Source: Planctomycetota bacterium (GTDB lineage Bacteria > Planctomycetota > JAJSAM01 > JAJVHW01). Taken from it: a stretch of 64,000 bases of DNA. The translations under genes and the position numbers were made by a program. Shown here piece by piece: positions 54,275-63,327 of this stretch. Location: positions 21,434-85,433 of the forward strand of contig JAJRPF010000040.1 in NCBI GenBank assembly GCA_024280885.1, written 5' to 3'. The stretch's first letter is position 1, and each line of letters opens with the position of its first letter. The notes under the pieces were generated by a model. It saw nothing but the letters and a program-made list of their open reading frames with translations. It was not told the DNA's origin and ran no database searches.

Positions 54275-55717
54275 TCACCCCTGCTCGATGGTCACGACGT
54301 CGAACGGCTCGGCCGGGGGCCGGCCCTCGCGCAGCAGGTCGAGCGCGGCGTTGAGCTGCGAGTCGGCCGCGCTCGGGGAGCCGTCGCGCTCGTCGAGCAC
54401 GCGCCAGCGCGGTCCCGCCTGCTCCCGGAATGCCTCGAAGACGGAACGACGCTGCAGATCGGTCAGGGGGACCCGGACATCCGGCATGATCCCACCACGC
54501 ACTCCGGTGCGCTCGTTGCGTTGCCCGCTGCGACCGCGCGGCGTCTCGTAGCGCGCCGTGGTGACCTTCACGAGTGCTTCGCTCGAGCGGAGCTCCACCA
54601 ACGTCTGCACGAGGAACTTCCCGTACGACCGCTCGCCCACGAGCACGGCGCGTCCGTGGTCCTGCAAGGCGCCCGCGAGGATCTCGCTCGCACTCGCGGA
54701 GTTGGCGTCCACCAACACGACCAGGGGTTGGTCGAACGGCGCCGAGGCGTCGCCTTCGGCGCGCCGAACGTCATCCGCGTCGCGCCCCGGCCCGAGCAAC
54801 TGCGACGCAACACGCTCGGTGCGCTCGCGATCGACTGTGTACGGGCGCACGCCGTCGCGCGACCGCGTGACGCAGACAAGCTCGTCGTCCGGGAGGAAGA
54901 GCCCCGCGAGATCGACCGCAGCCGACACGACGCCACCGAGGTTCTCGCGCAGATCGAGCACGATCGACGACGCGCCCTGGCCCTCGATCAGATCGTCGAG
55001 CGCCGAGCGCACCTCCTGCGGCGTCGTCTCTGAAAACTGCGCGACGCGAACGTAGGCCACGCCCCCTCCGAGGCCGTCGGGTGCTACCAAGAGACGAACT
55101 GCCGGCACCGTATCGAGCCCGACCAGACCGCGTGTGACTGTCTTCGGAACGGCTTCCGCGCTCCGCCCATCCCTGCGGTTCTCTTCCGCACGGCTCTCTT
55201 CCCCAGTCTTCGCGTCGCGGACGATCCAGAGCGTCACGTCGCTCTTCTCCGGCCCCTTCACTAGTGTGATGGACTGATCGAGCGGCATGCCGACGATGCT
55301 CGTGTCATCCACCTGCGTGACGAGATCGCCGGGCTCCAACCCAGCGCGATCGGCCGGGCCGTTGCGATAGACAGCCACCACGAGCATCCCCGCGCCGGTC
55401 ATGCGCACCTGCACACCCACACCGGCGAAGCTGCCGCTGGTGTCGGCCTCAAGGGATTGGCGCTCGTCCGGTGTGAAGTAGCGGCTGAACGGATCGAGCG
55501 TGCCGACGTACGCACGCATCGACGCGTCGAAGAGCGCCTGCTCCGCCTCGGCGTCGAGCGGCTCGAGGTAGCGGCGCGCAACGATCTCCTGCACCTCGTC
55601 ACGGACCTCATCATCCCAGTAGAGCTCGGGCCCCGGCAACCGGAGTTGCGAGAACGTCATGAAGATCAGCGCCATAAGGAGCGGCGAGACGAAGAGGAAG
55701 AACGTGCGTGTGGTCAC
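54275..55717 (-). CDS. S41-family C-terminal processing peptidase with PDZ domain
   Basis: 480 residues from GTG 55717. An N-terminal membrane helix (FFLFVSPLLMALIFMTFS) anchors it. The PDZ domain (about 85-175) contains SGSFAGVGVQVRMTGAGM and NGPADRAGLEPGDLVTQVD. The S41 domain carries ASSIVLDLRENLGG, the nucleophile Ser in NSASASEILAGALQDHGRA and the Lys in GERSYGKFLVQ. These Ser/Lys proteases trim periplasmic proteins. It follows the BY-kinase gene by 20 bases, so it could belong to the exopolysaccharide operon or to the downstream housekeeping run. Confidence 0.93.
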   Translation of the reverse strand: MTTRTFFLFVSPLLMALIFMTFSQLRLPGPELYWDDEVRDEVQEIVARRYLEPLDAEAEQALFDASMRAYVGTLDPFSRYFTPDERQSLEADTSGSFAGVGVQVRMTGAGMLVVAVYRNGPADRAGLEPGDLVTQVDDTSIVGMPLDQSITLVKGPEKSDVTLWIVRDAKTGEESRAEENRRDGRSAEAVPKTVTRGLVGLDTVPAVRLLVAPDGLGGGVAYVRVAQFSETTPQEVRSALDDLIEGQGASSIVLDLRENLGGVVSAAVDLAGLFLPDDELVCVTRSRDGVRPYTVDRERTERVASQLLGPGRDADDVRRAEGDASAPFDQPLVVLVDANSASASEILAGALQDHGRAVLVGERSYGKFLVQTLVELRSSEALVKVTTARYETPRGRSGQRNERTGVRGGIMPDVRVPLTDLQRRSVFEAFREQAGPRWRVLDERDGSPSAADSQLNAALDLLREGRPPAEPFDVVTIEQG

Positions 55718-55737
55718 AGGAACATCATAACGGACAG

Positions 55738-58185
55738 CTACTCGTGGCGGTACTCGCGAGCGTAGTAGTACTCGCCATAGCTCGAGTCGGCGGTCGTCAT
55801 GTTGTTGAGGACGACGCCATCAACGCCGAAGCCGATGGACGTCAGTGACTCGACGGCGCGCTGGATGAGGCGCCGCGACGTCTTGCCCATCGAAATCACC
55901 AGGAAGAGCGCGTCCACGCGGCTCGCGAGCACGCGGGCGTCGGAGACGGCGATCAACGGCGGCGTGTCGAGGATCACCCACTCGAAGCGCTCGCCGACCT
56001 CGGCCAAGAACTCCACCATGCGCTCGCCGTGCAGAAGCTCAGCCGGGTTCGGAGGGATGGGGCCCGACGTGATCGCGACGAGACCGTCGATCGCGGTCTT
56101 GCGTACGACATCGTCTACGCTCGCCTGCCCTGCGAGGATCGACGATAGCCCCAGGCCCGCGTCGAGGCCCAATGCCTTGCCGACTCGCGGCTTGCGGAGG
56201 TCGGCGTCCACGAGCAGGACGGGGCCCTTCTTGCGCGCGAACGCCGTCGCGAGATTCGTGGCGATCGTCGTCTTGCCCTCGCCCGGCCCGGCGCTGGTGA
56301 CGAGCAGCGTGCGGCCACGCTCCAGCTTCTTCGTGAAGAGAATCGACGTGCGCACGGCGCGGAACGCCTCGGCGACCGCCGACCCGGGGTTCGACTCCGC
56401 GGCGGTGTCGAGGCTCGCGTGGTCGCGCTCGCTGATCCGCGGAATGAAGCCGAGGAATGGCAGTCCCACGTAGCGGTCGAAATCCTCCTTCGAGCGGATC
56501 GTGTCGTCGAGGAATTCGAAGAGGAAGACGAGCCCGAGGCCGGTCAAGAGCGCGGCGACAACGGTCATGCCGACGACAAGTGGGACGTTCGGAGCAACCT
56601 GACGGGCAGACTTGGCCGGTACGCGGATCGAGATACGCAGCGGCGTGCGCGCCGAGTCGTCGTCGTTCTCCTCGCCGTCACGCGCGAGAAAGATGCTCCT
56701 CAAGTCCGTCAGGTTCTGGCGCGCTTCGTCGTACTCGCGCTGCTGCGTTTCGACCACGCTCGCCAACCGCTGATAGTCAGTCAGAGCGGCGTTGAACTCG
56801 CTCTCTTCCACGCACGCCTTCTCGAGCCGCACGCGGACGTCCGCGAGGTGGCGCGCCCGGTGGGCCATGTCCGTCAGTTCGATCTCGAGTGCGCGCGCTG
56901 TAATCTCACCGCGCTCCTTGCGAGCGCGTTCGAGGTTCGCCTGCACGGTGACTCTCTGACGCCCACCCGCGAGCACGCCCTGGTCAGCGAGTTCGCGATC
57001 GCGACTGAGCGACTCGCGCTCGGTCTCGCGCAACCGGTCGACGTCGGGATGCGACCGCACCCGCGCGAGGTCCGCCACGAGCGACGAAGCGGCGAGTGCC
57101 TCATGGAGCGTGACGCCATCGGTTGCGCCGGGCTCTGCCGCCATCCTCAGGTTGCACTCGATGGCCGCGAGAGAGGCGCCGTGCGCTGATTCTTCGGAGC
57201 CGTCGAGCGGCGTGATCTCGGCCACGATTCCAGCGTCAGCAAGAGCCTCGTCGATGTGGCGTTTTGCGATCTGGTCGTCCAGCGCGGTCTGCTCGAGTCC
57301 GCGCACCTGCGAGGCGAGGTCACCTCGCCGCTGCGCGTGCGGGTTCACGTCCAGAGCAAGATTTTGCGTGGTGTACAGCGCGAGAAACTTATCGCGCGCA
57401 TACTCGGCGGCCCGCAGTCGCTCGCTCGCTCGCTGTTTTCGTGCCTCGAAGTCGCGTTGTTGCAACTCGAAGTTGACAGTCCGCTTGCGCTGCGCATCCT
57501 GGCGGTACGTGTCGGCATACGCGTTGACGGCAGAGGGCAGCGTCGCGGCATCGCCACTCGTCAGCGAGAAGCGCACGAGCCCCTCGGTGCCATGCACCGG
57601 AGCAACGCTGACGCGCGAGCGAAGCGTCGCCGTCGTGTACCCGACTTCGGCCATCGCCGCGCGGTGTGCGGTCTGTCGCTCGCGGTGCCGTTCGGCGCGG
57701 ACTTCGTACGCGGCCAACTCCTCCTGATACTCCGGATCGAGCGGAACGTCCGCGCCAGAATCGTTCGGCGCCCCTGCGCCGGAGTTCCCAGTGGATCGAG
57801 CGGTCAGTGATGGAGGGGTCAGTGATGGAGGGGTCGGTGATGGCGGGGTCGGTGATGGCGGGGTCGGTGGCTCGGGCAGCGCCCCGGGGCCGTTCTCCAT
57901 TTGGTCGATCGCGCGCAGAGCCGGCTCTTCGTTCTCGCGCAGCAGGAACAGCTCCGTATTGAGGGCTGCCTGGCTGATCGCGAAGTAGTTCCGCTTCGCA
58001 CCGCCCCCCATGAGATTCATGACCGGTTGCTCGATCAGGAGCAGCGCCTCGGCCTCGAAGATCGGCGCCTGGCGCCAGAGATAGATCCCGCCGGACGCGA
58101 GCACGAGAACGATCGCGCTGGCGAGCAGAACGAAGTGTTTGCGCAGGATCGCCAGGTAGCCGGTGATCCGCAGCCCGGTGCTCAC
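55738..58185 (-). CDS. Wzz-type chain-length regulator fused to a tyrosine autokinase (BY-kinase)
   Basis: 815 residues from GTG 58185. A first helix (FVLLASAIVLVLASGGIYLW) and a second near residue 520-545 (LVVGMTVVAALLTGLGLVFLF) enclose a long periplasmic coiled-coil domain. The C-terminal cytoplasmic kinase has Walker A SAGPGEGKTTIATNLA, Walker A' LLVDADLRKPRVG and Walker B WVILDTPPL, plus a tyrosine cluster at the end (YGEYYYAREY) that is the autophosphorylation site in this family. It controls polymer length and export with the Wza-like protein next to it. The periplasmic loop carries a PTPPS repeat (57802-57870). Confidence 0.95.
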   Translation of the reverse strand: MSTGLRITGYLAILRKHFVLLASAIVLVLASGGIYLWRQAPIFEAEALLLIEQPVMNLMGGGAKRNYFAISQAALNTELFLLRENEEPALRAIDQMENGPGALPEPPTPPSPTPPSPTPPSLTPPSLTARSTGNSGAGAPNDSGADVPLDPEYQEELAAYEVRAERHRERQTAHRAAMAEVGYTTATLRSRVSVAPVHGTEGLVRFSLTSGDAATLPSAVNAYADTYRQDAQRKRTVNFELQQRDFEARKQRASERLRAAEYARDKFLALYTTQNLALDVNPHAQRRGDLASQVRGLEQTALDDQIAKRHIDEALADAGIVAEITPLDGSEESAHGASLAAIECNLRMAAEPGATDGVTLHEALAASSLVADLARVRSHPDVDRLRETERESLSRDRELADQGVLAGGRQRVTVQANLERARKERGEITARALEIELTDMAHRARHLADVRVRLEKACVEESEFNAALTDYQRLASVVETQQREYDEARQNLTDLRSIFLARDGEENDDDSARTPLRISIRVPAKSARQVAPNVPLVVGMTVVAALLTGLGLVFLFEFLDDTIRSKEDFDRYVGLPFLGFIPRISERDHASLDTAAESNPGSAVAEAFRAVRTSILFTKKLERGRTLLVTSAGPGEGKTTIATNLATAFARKKGPVLLVDADLRKPRVGKALGLDAGLGLSSILAGQASVDDVVRKTAIDGLVAITSGPIPPNPAELLHGERMVEFLAEVGERFEWVILDTPPLIAVSDARVLASRVDALFLVISMGKTSRRLIQRAVESLTSIGFGVDGVVLNNMTTADSSYGEYYYAREYRHE
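57802..57870. repeat. 15-bp tandem repeat encoding PTPPS/LTPPS units
   Basis: GGTCAGTGATGGAGG twice (57802-57831), GGTCGGTGATGGCGG twice (57832-57861) and a partial copy. On the coding strand this gives a proline-rich hinge in the periplasmic loop. Unit length keeps the frame, so copy number can vary without frameshift. Confidence 0.9.
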
Positions 58186-58210
58186 GATCGGCCGGCCCCG
58201 CGCACCGCGC

Positions 58211-59146
58211 TCAAATCCACTTCTCGTCCACGTAGATCACGTCGCCGGGTTCGAGGATCAACTCCTCGGCCTCGCCGTCGAGAAGCATCGTGAAATCAAA
58301 GACGATCGTGTCCTTGCCGTTCCGCACGATCCGGATGGCCGAGATCCGCGCGAACTTCTTGAAGCCGCCGGTCTCTGTGATGGCGCGCGAGAGACTGAGG
58401 CCCTTGTACCAGCGGATCGGGCCGGGACGTTCCACGTGACCGAGCAGGTGGACCTGTCGCTCGAGGTCCTCCGGCACCACGATCGTGTCTCCGGGCAGCA
58501 CGACCAGGTTGTCGGTCTGGTCGCCGTTGTCCTGAATACTCGCGACGTCCAGCGGCGGGCTCGACACAACGCGATCCAGATCCTTGTGGTAGCGCATGAT
58601 CGTGACCGAGTAGCGATCCGCCGTACTGGTCGTGCCGCCTGCAATGGTCAGCGCCTGGAGCAAGGTCAGCCGCTCCCCGGGTCGCAAGAGCGCGGCGTGC
58701 TGGTTGTTCACGGCGCCTGCCAGATAGACGGTGCGCGGCGCCGCGGTCTGCAGTGTAACCGTGACGTAGGCATCGAGCCGCCCCTCGTACGTCTTGCGGA
58801 TCGCCCCCTCGAGTCGCTGGGCGGTCATGCCCCGCACGTCGATCGGCTCTGTGATGCGAAAGAGTGGGACCATGCCGTTGGGCGGAATCTCGCGCGTGAT
58901 CCCGTACTCAGGCAGCCCCTGGAACACGACACTCAGCACGTCGCCGGCAACGAACGTCCCGGCCGCATCGAGCGGTGTCTCGCGGAACCAGCGCTCGACC
59001 GCCGGATCGACGGGCGGCCGGGCACTGTCACGCGCCTCCCACCCGGGGATCTCCTGCGTGTGCATCGGGCTCTGGCAACCAGCGGTCACGATGGGGACGA
59101 GCACCGCGGCGAGCATGACGAACAGACGGAGGAGCGATTTAAGCAT
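58211..59146 (-). CDS. polysaccharide export lipoprotein, Wza-like
   Basis: 311 residues from ATG 59146; earlier starts would add an unrelated stretch. Lipoprotein signal LLRLFVMLAAVLVPIVTAGC. The polysaccharide biosynthesis/export domain begins AGDVLSVVFQGLPEYGITRE. SLBB-type repeats follow (PRTVYLAGAVNNQHAALLRP, RQVHLLGHVERPGPIRWYKG), each followed by a helix (LTLLQALTIAGGTT, LSLSRAITETGGF). It forms the outer-membrane exit of an exopolysaccharide system with the Wzz/BY-kinase encoded 25 bases downstream. Confidence 0.93.
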   Translation of the reverse strand: MLKSLLRLFVMLAAVLVPIVTAGCQSPMHTQEIPGWEARDSARPPVDPAVERWFRETPLDAAGTFVAGDVLSVVFQGLPEYGITREIPPNGMVPLFRITEPIDVRGMTAQRLEGAIRKTYEGRLDAYVTVTLQTAAPRTVYLAGAVNNQHAALLRPGERLTLLQALTIAGGTTSTADRYSVTIMRYHKDLDRVVSSPPLDVASIQDNGDQTDNLVVLPGDTIVVPEDLERQVHLLGHVERPGPIRWYKGLSLSRAITETGGFKKFARISAIRIVRNGKDTIVFDFTMLLDGEAEELILEPGDVIYVDEKWI

Positions 59147-59299
59147 CGGTGGAGAGCCTGTGAGGTTGCGATCCGGCCCCATGCTGCCATGCCGCCCACC
59201 GACGGTCGAAGGGAACGCGCAGGACGGCATGGCGCGTATCCCGATCGAATCCCACCGATGCCACACCAGGCGCACCGAGAACGCTGACGATCGGAGGGT

Positions 59300-60853
59300 C
59301 TAGAACTTCACGTTGAGGGCGACCTGGAACGAGTTCTGGATGAAGTCGCCGTCGCTCTGCGAGGTGAAGCTGTACGTACGACCGCCCCGGCTGAATGAGG
59401 AGTCGATCTTCAATTCGCTGTGGCTGCTGCTCACGCGATAGAGATAGCGGAATGAGACGTCGACCTGGTCGAACCAGTGGTAAACCGCGCCCACACCGAC
59501 GTCGTAGAGCGTGTTGTACGGGCCTTCCGAAGCGTCGGTGCGCGTCACGCCAAACGAGACATCGCCATCCCATTTACCGGGCACGATCTCGTGAGAGAGC
59601 GAGAGTGTGCCGCGGTGGATCTTGTTGAAGTTGGAGATCGCGGACGTATCGGCGAGGCGCTCATACGCGAGCTGCAACTTGGTGTTGCGTGCATCTGCCC
59701 AGGGCAGGTACGCGACCTCGAGCAGGCCAACGGGAGCGTGGAACGTCGAGTTGTCTCCGGACAGACCGGAGCGCTTATTCGGCTCCCAGCTGGCGTAGCC
59801 AAGCTCCGCGCGTCCGATCAGCTTCTCCGATCCGAGCGCACCGTCGAGCCCACCCACGATCCGGTAGTAGTTGCCGTCGTTGAGCGCCTGCGTGCTCCCC
59901 CCGACCGCACGGTCCTCGGGGCGGTGCCACGTGAAGTCGGAGCGGGCGTACGCGTGCTTCTTCGTGAACCACGGCAGCTCCCAGCCGACCTGAGCGCGCA
60001 CGGAGTAGCGATCGTATTCCGCCTGACGGAGTTCCTGTTCGGCCAGGCGCATGCGGAACCACGAACCACCGATAAAACCGTCGAATTTGCCCTCGCGGAA
60101 GCCGACGTCGAGGTCGCCTTTGGCCTCGGTGCGCTCGAAGTCGCGGAAGTCAACGGCCAGGATGCCGACCTGCTGCAGTTGCACGATATCGGTGTCGAGG
60201 GGCTCCGTGATGTTGCGGTAGTCCGCCTTCGCCCGAACCCAGATCTTGTTGCCGCCCGAATAGCTCAGTAGATCGTCCAAGAACCCGAACACGTCGGACG
60301 TGAACTGGTAGCCGGTGTTGTCGAGGTCGTTCTCGTTGACGTAGTTGTAGGCCTGGGCGCTGGCCGTGAAGACGTTGATCTCGCTGGCCTCGAAGAGCTT
60401 CGTCATCTCCGGGTTGACGGGGAGAACAAAGCCCAAGGACAACTCGGTGCGGAAGATCGTGTCCTGGACGCGCCCCTCGCTCTGGAGGTCCTTGAAATCC
60501 TTGACGACGGCGCCGTTCTCGATCGCTCGCAGAGCGTTGCGGTTCTTGATCGTGCCGTTCGGCCCGGTGACCGCCGTCAGGCGGAACGGCTGCTCGCCCT
60601 TGTCGTTCAAGTAGACGTTGTCGGTCCAGATGACGCTCTGGGAGAAGCTCGGTCGCAACCGGAACTTCCAGACCCGCGCCTCTTCGATCTGTTTCTCGAG
60701 ATCGTTGAGGGAATCCTGAATGCCTTCCGTCAACTCACCCGCAGAAGCGGGTGTCGCGGCGGAGAGTGCGAGCGAGGCCAGCACCGTCAGTGCGAGTGCT
60801 GACGGGGCGCGGGACTGTGCACGGGACCGGGCGGTCCGAAGCTTCATCGACAT
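59300..60853 (-). CDS. outer-membrane beta-barrel protein of the exopolysaccharide cluster
   Basis: 517 residues from ATG 60853 (GAGGGG 8 bases upstream). Signal peptide ALALTVLASLALSAATPASA. A short coiled coil (LNDLEKQIEEARVW) is followed by alternating amphipathic strands (FRLRPSFSQSVIWTDNVYLN, YSVRAQVGWELPWFTKKHAY, VGLLEVAYLPWADARNTKLQ). The last residue is Phe preceded by alternating hydrophobics (FQVALNVKF), the barrel-assembly signal. It resembles the 'barrel porin 2' proteins found in exopolysaccharide loci, a probable outer-membrane channel partner of the Wza-like protein. It is the first gene of the export set. Confidence 0.88.
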   Translation of the reverse strand: MSMKLRTARSRAQSRAPSALALTVLASLALSAATPASAGELTEGIQDSLNDLEKQIEEARVWKFRLRPSFSQSVIWTDNVYLNDKGEQPFRLTAVTGPNGTIKNRNALRAIENGAVVKDFKDLQSEGRVQDTIFRTELSLGFVLPVNPEMTKLFEASEINVFTASAQAYNYVNENDLDNTGYQFTSDVFGFLDDLLSYSGGNKIWVRAKADYRNITEPLDTDIVQLQQVGILAVDFRDFERTEAKGDLDVGFREGKFDGFIGGSWFRMRLAEQELRQAEYDRYSVRAQVGWELPWFTKKHAYARSDFTWHRPEDRAVGGSTQALNDGNYYRIVGGLDGALGSEKLIGRAELGYASWEPNKRSGLSGDNSTFHAPVGLLEVAYLPWADARNTKLQLAYERLADTSAISNFNKIHRGTLSLSHEIVPGKWDGDVSFGVTRTDASEGPYNTLYDVGVGAVYHWFDQVDVSFRYLYRVSSSHSELKIDSSFSRGGRTYSFTSQSDGDFIQNSFQVALNVKF

Positions 60854-60954
60854 CCTGTGATCCCCTCGTTCGCCCACGCTGCGGCGGAGTCTTCGCATCC
60901 GAGACCTTCCCGAGTCTCTGAGATGCCCGCTGCTGCTGACGTCCAATTCCTGTG

Positions 60955-61003
60955 TCTGTTGCCGTTACGTTCTGTTGCCGTTACGTGCTCTGTTGCCGTT
61001 ACG
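60955..61003. promoter_or_regulatory. three identical 15-base direct repeats upstream of the exopolysaccharide export genes
   Basis: TCTGTTGCCGTTACG at 60955-60969, 60971-60985 and 60989-61003 (spacing 16 and 18 bases), in the 220-base gap between the FecR-like gene and the barrel gene, 102-150 bases upstream of the latter. Close to helical phasing on average; suited to cooperative protein binding. No sigma-54 or sigma-70 element could be named next to it. Confidence 0.6.
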
Positions 61004-61073
61004 AACCGGCTCAAACTCGTCGCCGTGGACGGTTCGTCGTCGCGATCCGCCGGTCGTCCCGGAAGACCGCGTT

Positions 61074-62042
61074 CTAGCGACGGCCGGGTTCGTTCCCGAC
61101 GTCCGAGAAATTGCTCTGCGAGAGCGTGCTGAACTCTTGCGTCAAGCTGATCGCACGCTCCAGGATCACGAACTCGACGGCCGAGAACGACACCTGAATA
61201 TCGCCGGTCGCGTTATCGATGACGGCGTATGTCCCCGGTCCGAGCGCAGCCTTCTGCGGCGACCTTCCGGGGTACTTCGTCTCAAGCCGGATCTTGCCGG
61301 TCTTCAGCGAAGCGATGTCGTTGTCGATCCGCGTCTTGTCGACGCCCTCGGGCGCGATACGACCGACGGTGGCCTTGGGAACGATCGTGATGATGTCGCC
61401 TCCGCCCACGGCCTTGATCACGCGCACGTCGCCAGCGTTCTGCTGCGAGGTGCGGAATGCGAGCCGATCAGGTCGCGCCGGATCAACCGCAAGTGTCACG
61501 GTGTGCTGTTCGGGCAGCCAAACGCGGTAGTCGTGGTACCGCACCCAGATGCCGCCCTCGATGGAGCGGAAGGTCGCCTCGCTACCGGGGCGGTTCGTCG
61601 GGACCTCGAGGAAGATCTTCGCGGCCTGCCCCTCGGGGGCCGATGCCCATCCGGCCGATCCCCCGACGGACGTCTTGTCCGAGACATCTCCGTACGCGGT
61701 GCCCGACTCAACGAAGAGGAAGTCCACGCCGCCCTCGATGCCGTCAGCGCGTGCCGACGTGCCCCGCTCGATGGTGATCCGGTCGCCGGACCCCGTTTCG
61801 CCGGACCCCGACTGGAACACCGCATTCGCGCCGAGCGTCTCGATGACGTCGCCCGGATTGAGCGTGAGCGGCTCCCCGGCCTTCAGCACGACCTCCTGGC
61901 CGTTGACCCGGATCGGTCCCGTTGCGGACGTGATCACGCCTGCATCGGTAGCGACGGCGAACGTCGCCATGAACAGCCCAGCCAGCACAGCGACCGCCCG
62001 TGTCCCGCTTACCGGAGTTGCACTTATTCGCATCAACCTCAT
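61074..62042 (-). CDS. secreted FecR-domain-like protein
   Basis: 322 residues from ATG 62042 with GGAGGAG 7 bases upstream. Signal peptide TRAVAVLAGLFMATFAVATD. The FecR-like beta-helix region follows: GPIRVNGQEVVLKAGEPLTL, PGDVIETLGANAVFQSGSG and FLEVPTNRPGSEATFRSIEG. The C-terminal part is mixed. No membrane helix beyond the signal. FecR folds in exported proteins often bind glycans or act as periplasmic sensors. It stands directly upstream of the exopolysaccharide export genes, separated by the 15-base repeats, and may be part of the same locus. Confidence 0.78.
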   Translation of the reverse strand: MRLMRISATPVSGTRAVAVLAGLFMATFAVATDAGVITSATGPIRVNGQEVVLKAGEPLTLNPGDVIETLGANAVFQSGSGETGSGDRITIERGTSARADGIEGGVDFLFVESGTAYGDVSDKTSVGGSAGWASAPEGQAAKIFLEVPTNRPGSEATFRSIEGGIWVRYHDYRVWLPEQHTVTLAVDPARPDRLAFRTSQQNAGDVRVIKAVGGGDIITIVPKATVGRIAPEGVDKTRIDNDIASLKTGKIRLETKYPGRSPQKAALGPGTYAVIDNATGDIQVSFSAVEFVILERAISLTQEFSTLSQSNFSDVGNEPGRR

Positions 62043-62309
62043 TGCTCTCTCCTCCGTCCGCACGGCACGTCAGGCGGCCGCTCCGGTTCCACGCTGCAGC
62101 GCGTCTCATGCTGCACCACAACTGCGTGGGCACTTGAACCCTAGCAGAGCCCGCAACGACGACCGTCCGAAGACCGACCGCAGGGGCAAGGCTACCTCAG
62201 GCTCGCGCGGAGGGGAAGACCGTCCGCTTTTTTCGAGATTCGACCGAAGGCGCTGGCACACGCCCGTCCTCCCCTTGGAATCCGCTGCAGCGCGCCGTAT
62301 CCCAGGACC
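62043..62309. promoter_or_regulatory. divergent intergenic region between the FecR-like gene and tsaC
   Basis: A possible tsaC promoter is TTGGAA (62275-62280), 17 bases, TATCCC (62298-62303). The start would fall at the ATG itself (62310), giving a leaderless mRNA. A T6 run lies at about 62229-62234. Nothing else was recognised. Confidence 0.3.
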
Positions 62310-63260
62310 ATGGATCGCGCCCCGTCAGCCTCGGAGATCGAACGCTGCGCCGAGTTGCTGCGCGCGGGCGCGATCGTCGCGTTCCCGACCGAGACAGTCT
62401 ACGGGCTCGGCGCCAACGCACTCGACCGAGCGGCGATCGAGCGTGTCTACACCCTGAAAGCGCGGCCGCGCACGTCCCCCCTCATCGTCCACGTCACGGA
62501 CGAAGCCGCCGCGCGAGACCTCGCATCGGTGTGGCCAAACGCGGCAGCACTCCTCGCGGCACGGTTCTGGCCGGGACCACTCACCCTCATCGTGCCCAAA
62601 TCGCCTCACGTGCCTGACGTTGTCACTGCCGGGCTCGCAACCGTGGGGCTCCGCGTCCCCTCGCATCCAGTGGCGCAGGCCCTCCTCGAGCGTGCGGGAG
62701 TTCCCGTGGCGGCCCCGAGCGCCAACCCGTTCACACAACTCTCCGCGACACGGGCGGAGCACGTCCGGGCGGCATTCGGCGAACGCGTGGAGACGATCCT
62801 CGATGCCGGCGCGACGGAGGTCGGGATCGAATCGACCGTGGTGTCGTGCGTGGGAGCTGTTCCGCGACTGCTCCGGCACGGGGCGATCCCGTTGTCCGAG
62901 ATCCGCGCGGTGTTGCCGGAGATCACCGTGCCCGCGGCGACTGAGCTGGTGTCCGGCGCCCACGAGTCTCCGGGTCAGCATCGCCGCCATTACAGTCCGC
63001 GCACGCGGTTGATCGTCGTGGCTCGCGGCGGCGAGTTGCCGGGCGGGGCGGGTGCGTGGGTGCACCGAAGCGGTGGACGCGGTCTGGATCGTGTCGTCGA
63101 CGTGGCGATGCCCGGTGGCGCGGTGGAGTACGCGGCGGAGTTGTATGCGACGCTGCATAATTTGGATGTACGTGGGTTGGAGTGGATCGCGGTGGAGAGG
63201 GCGCCAGCGGGCGAGGCGTGGGCCGCGGTGCGGGACCGGCTGGAGCGGGCGGTGGGGTGA
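62310..63260 (+). CDS. tsaC: L-threonylcarbamoyladenylate synthase (TsaC/Sua5 type)
   Basis: 316 residues from ATG 62310. YrdC-domain motifs: AIVAFPTETVYGLGANALD, YTLKARPRTSPLIVHV, FWPGPLTLIVPK, GLRVPSHPVAQALLE and APSANPFTQLSATRAEHV. The extra C-terminal Sua5 domain is present with its linker GQHRRHYSPRTRL, so this is the long Sua5 form. It makes threonylcarbamoyl-AMP from threonine, bicarbonate and ATP for the TsaD-dependent t6A37 modification. It has no ribosome site, and a GGGATT array begins right after the stop. Confidence 0.96.
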   Translation: MDRAPSASEIERCAELLRAGAIVAFPTETVYGLGANALDRAAIERVYTLKARPRTSPLIVHVTDEAAARDLASVWPNAAALLAARFWPGPLTLIVPKSPHVPDVVTAGLATVGLRVPSHPVAQALLERAGVPVAAPSANPFTQLSATRAEHVRAAFGERVETILDAGATEVGIESTVVSCVGAVPRLLRHGAIPLSEIRAVLPEITVPAATELVSGAHESPGQHRRHYSPRTRLIVVARGGELPGGAGAWVHRSGGRGLDRVVDVAMPGGAVEYAAELYATLHNLDVRGLEWIAVERAPAGEAWAAVRDRLERAVG

Positions 63261-63288
63261 GGGATTGGGATTGGGATTGGGATTGGGA
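63261..63288 (+). repeat. GGGATT tandem array (five GGG runs)
   Basis: Four GGGATT units plus GGGA directly after the tsaC stop. The five GGG runs separated by ATT loops fit a G-quadruplex pattern on the + (mRNA) strand. Confidence 0.9.
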
Positions 63289-63327
63289 GATCAGGGTGGA
63301 TCGCGACTCGTCGAGGGGTCGAAATAC

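Noticed and set aside
53105..55033. 642-codon plus-strand frame
   Set aside because: Antisense to tsaD and the S41 protease, both certain genes.
60955..61003. Short CRISPR-like array
   Set aside because: Units are 15 bases with 1- and 3-base gaps; no spacers and no cas genes.
63261..63288. Telomere-like sequence
   Set aside because: GGGATT repeats occur once, internally after a gene stop, with no replicon end nearby.
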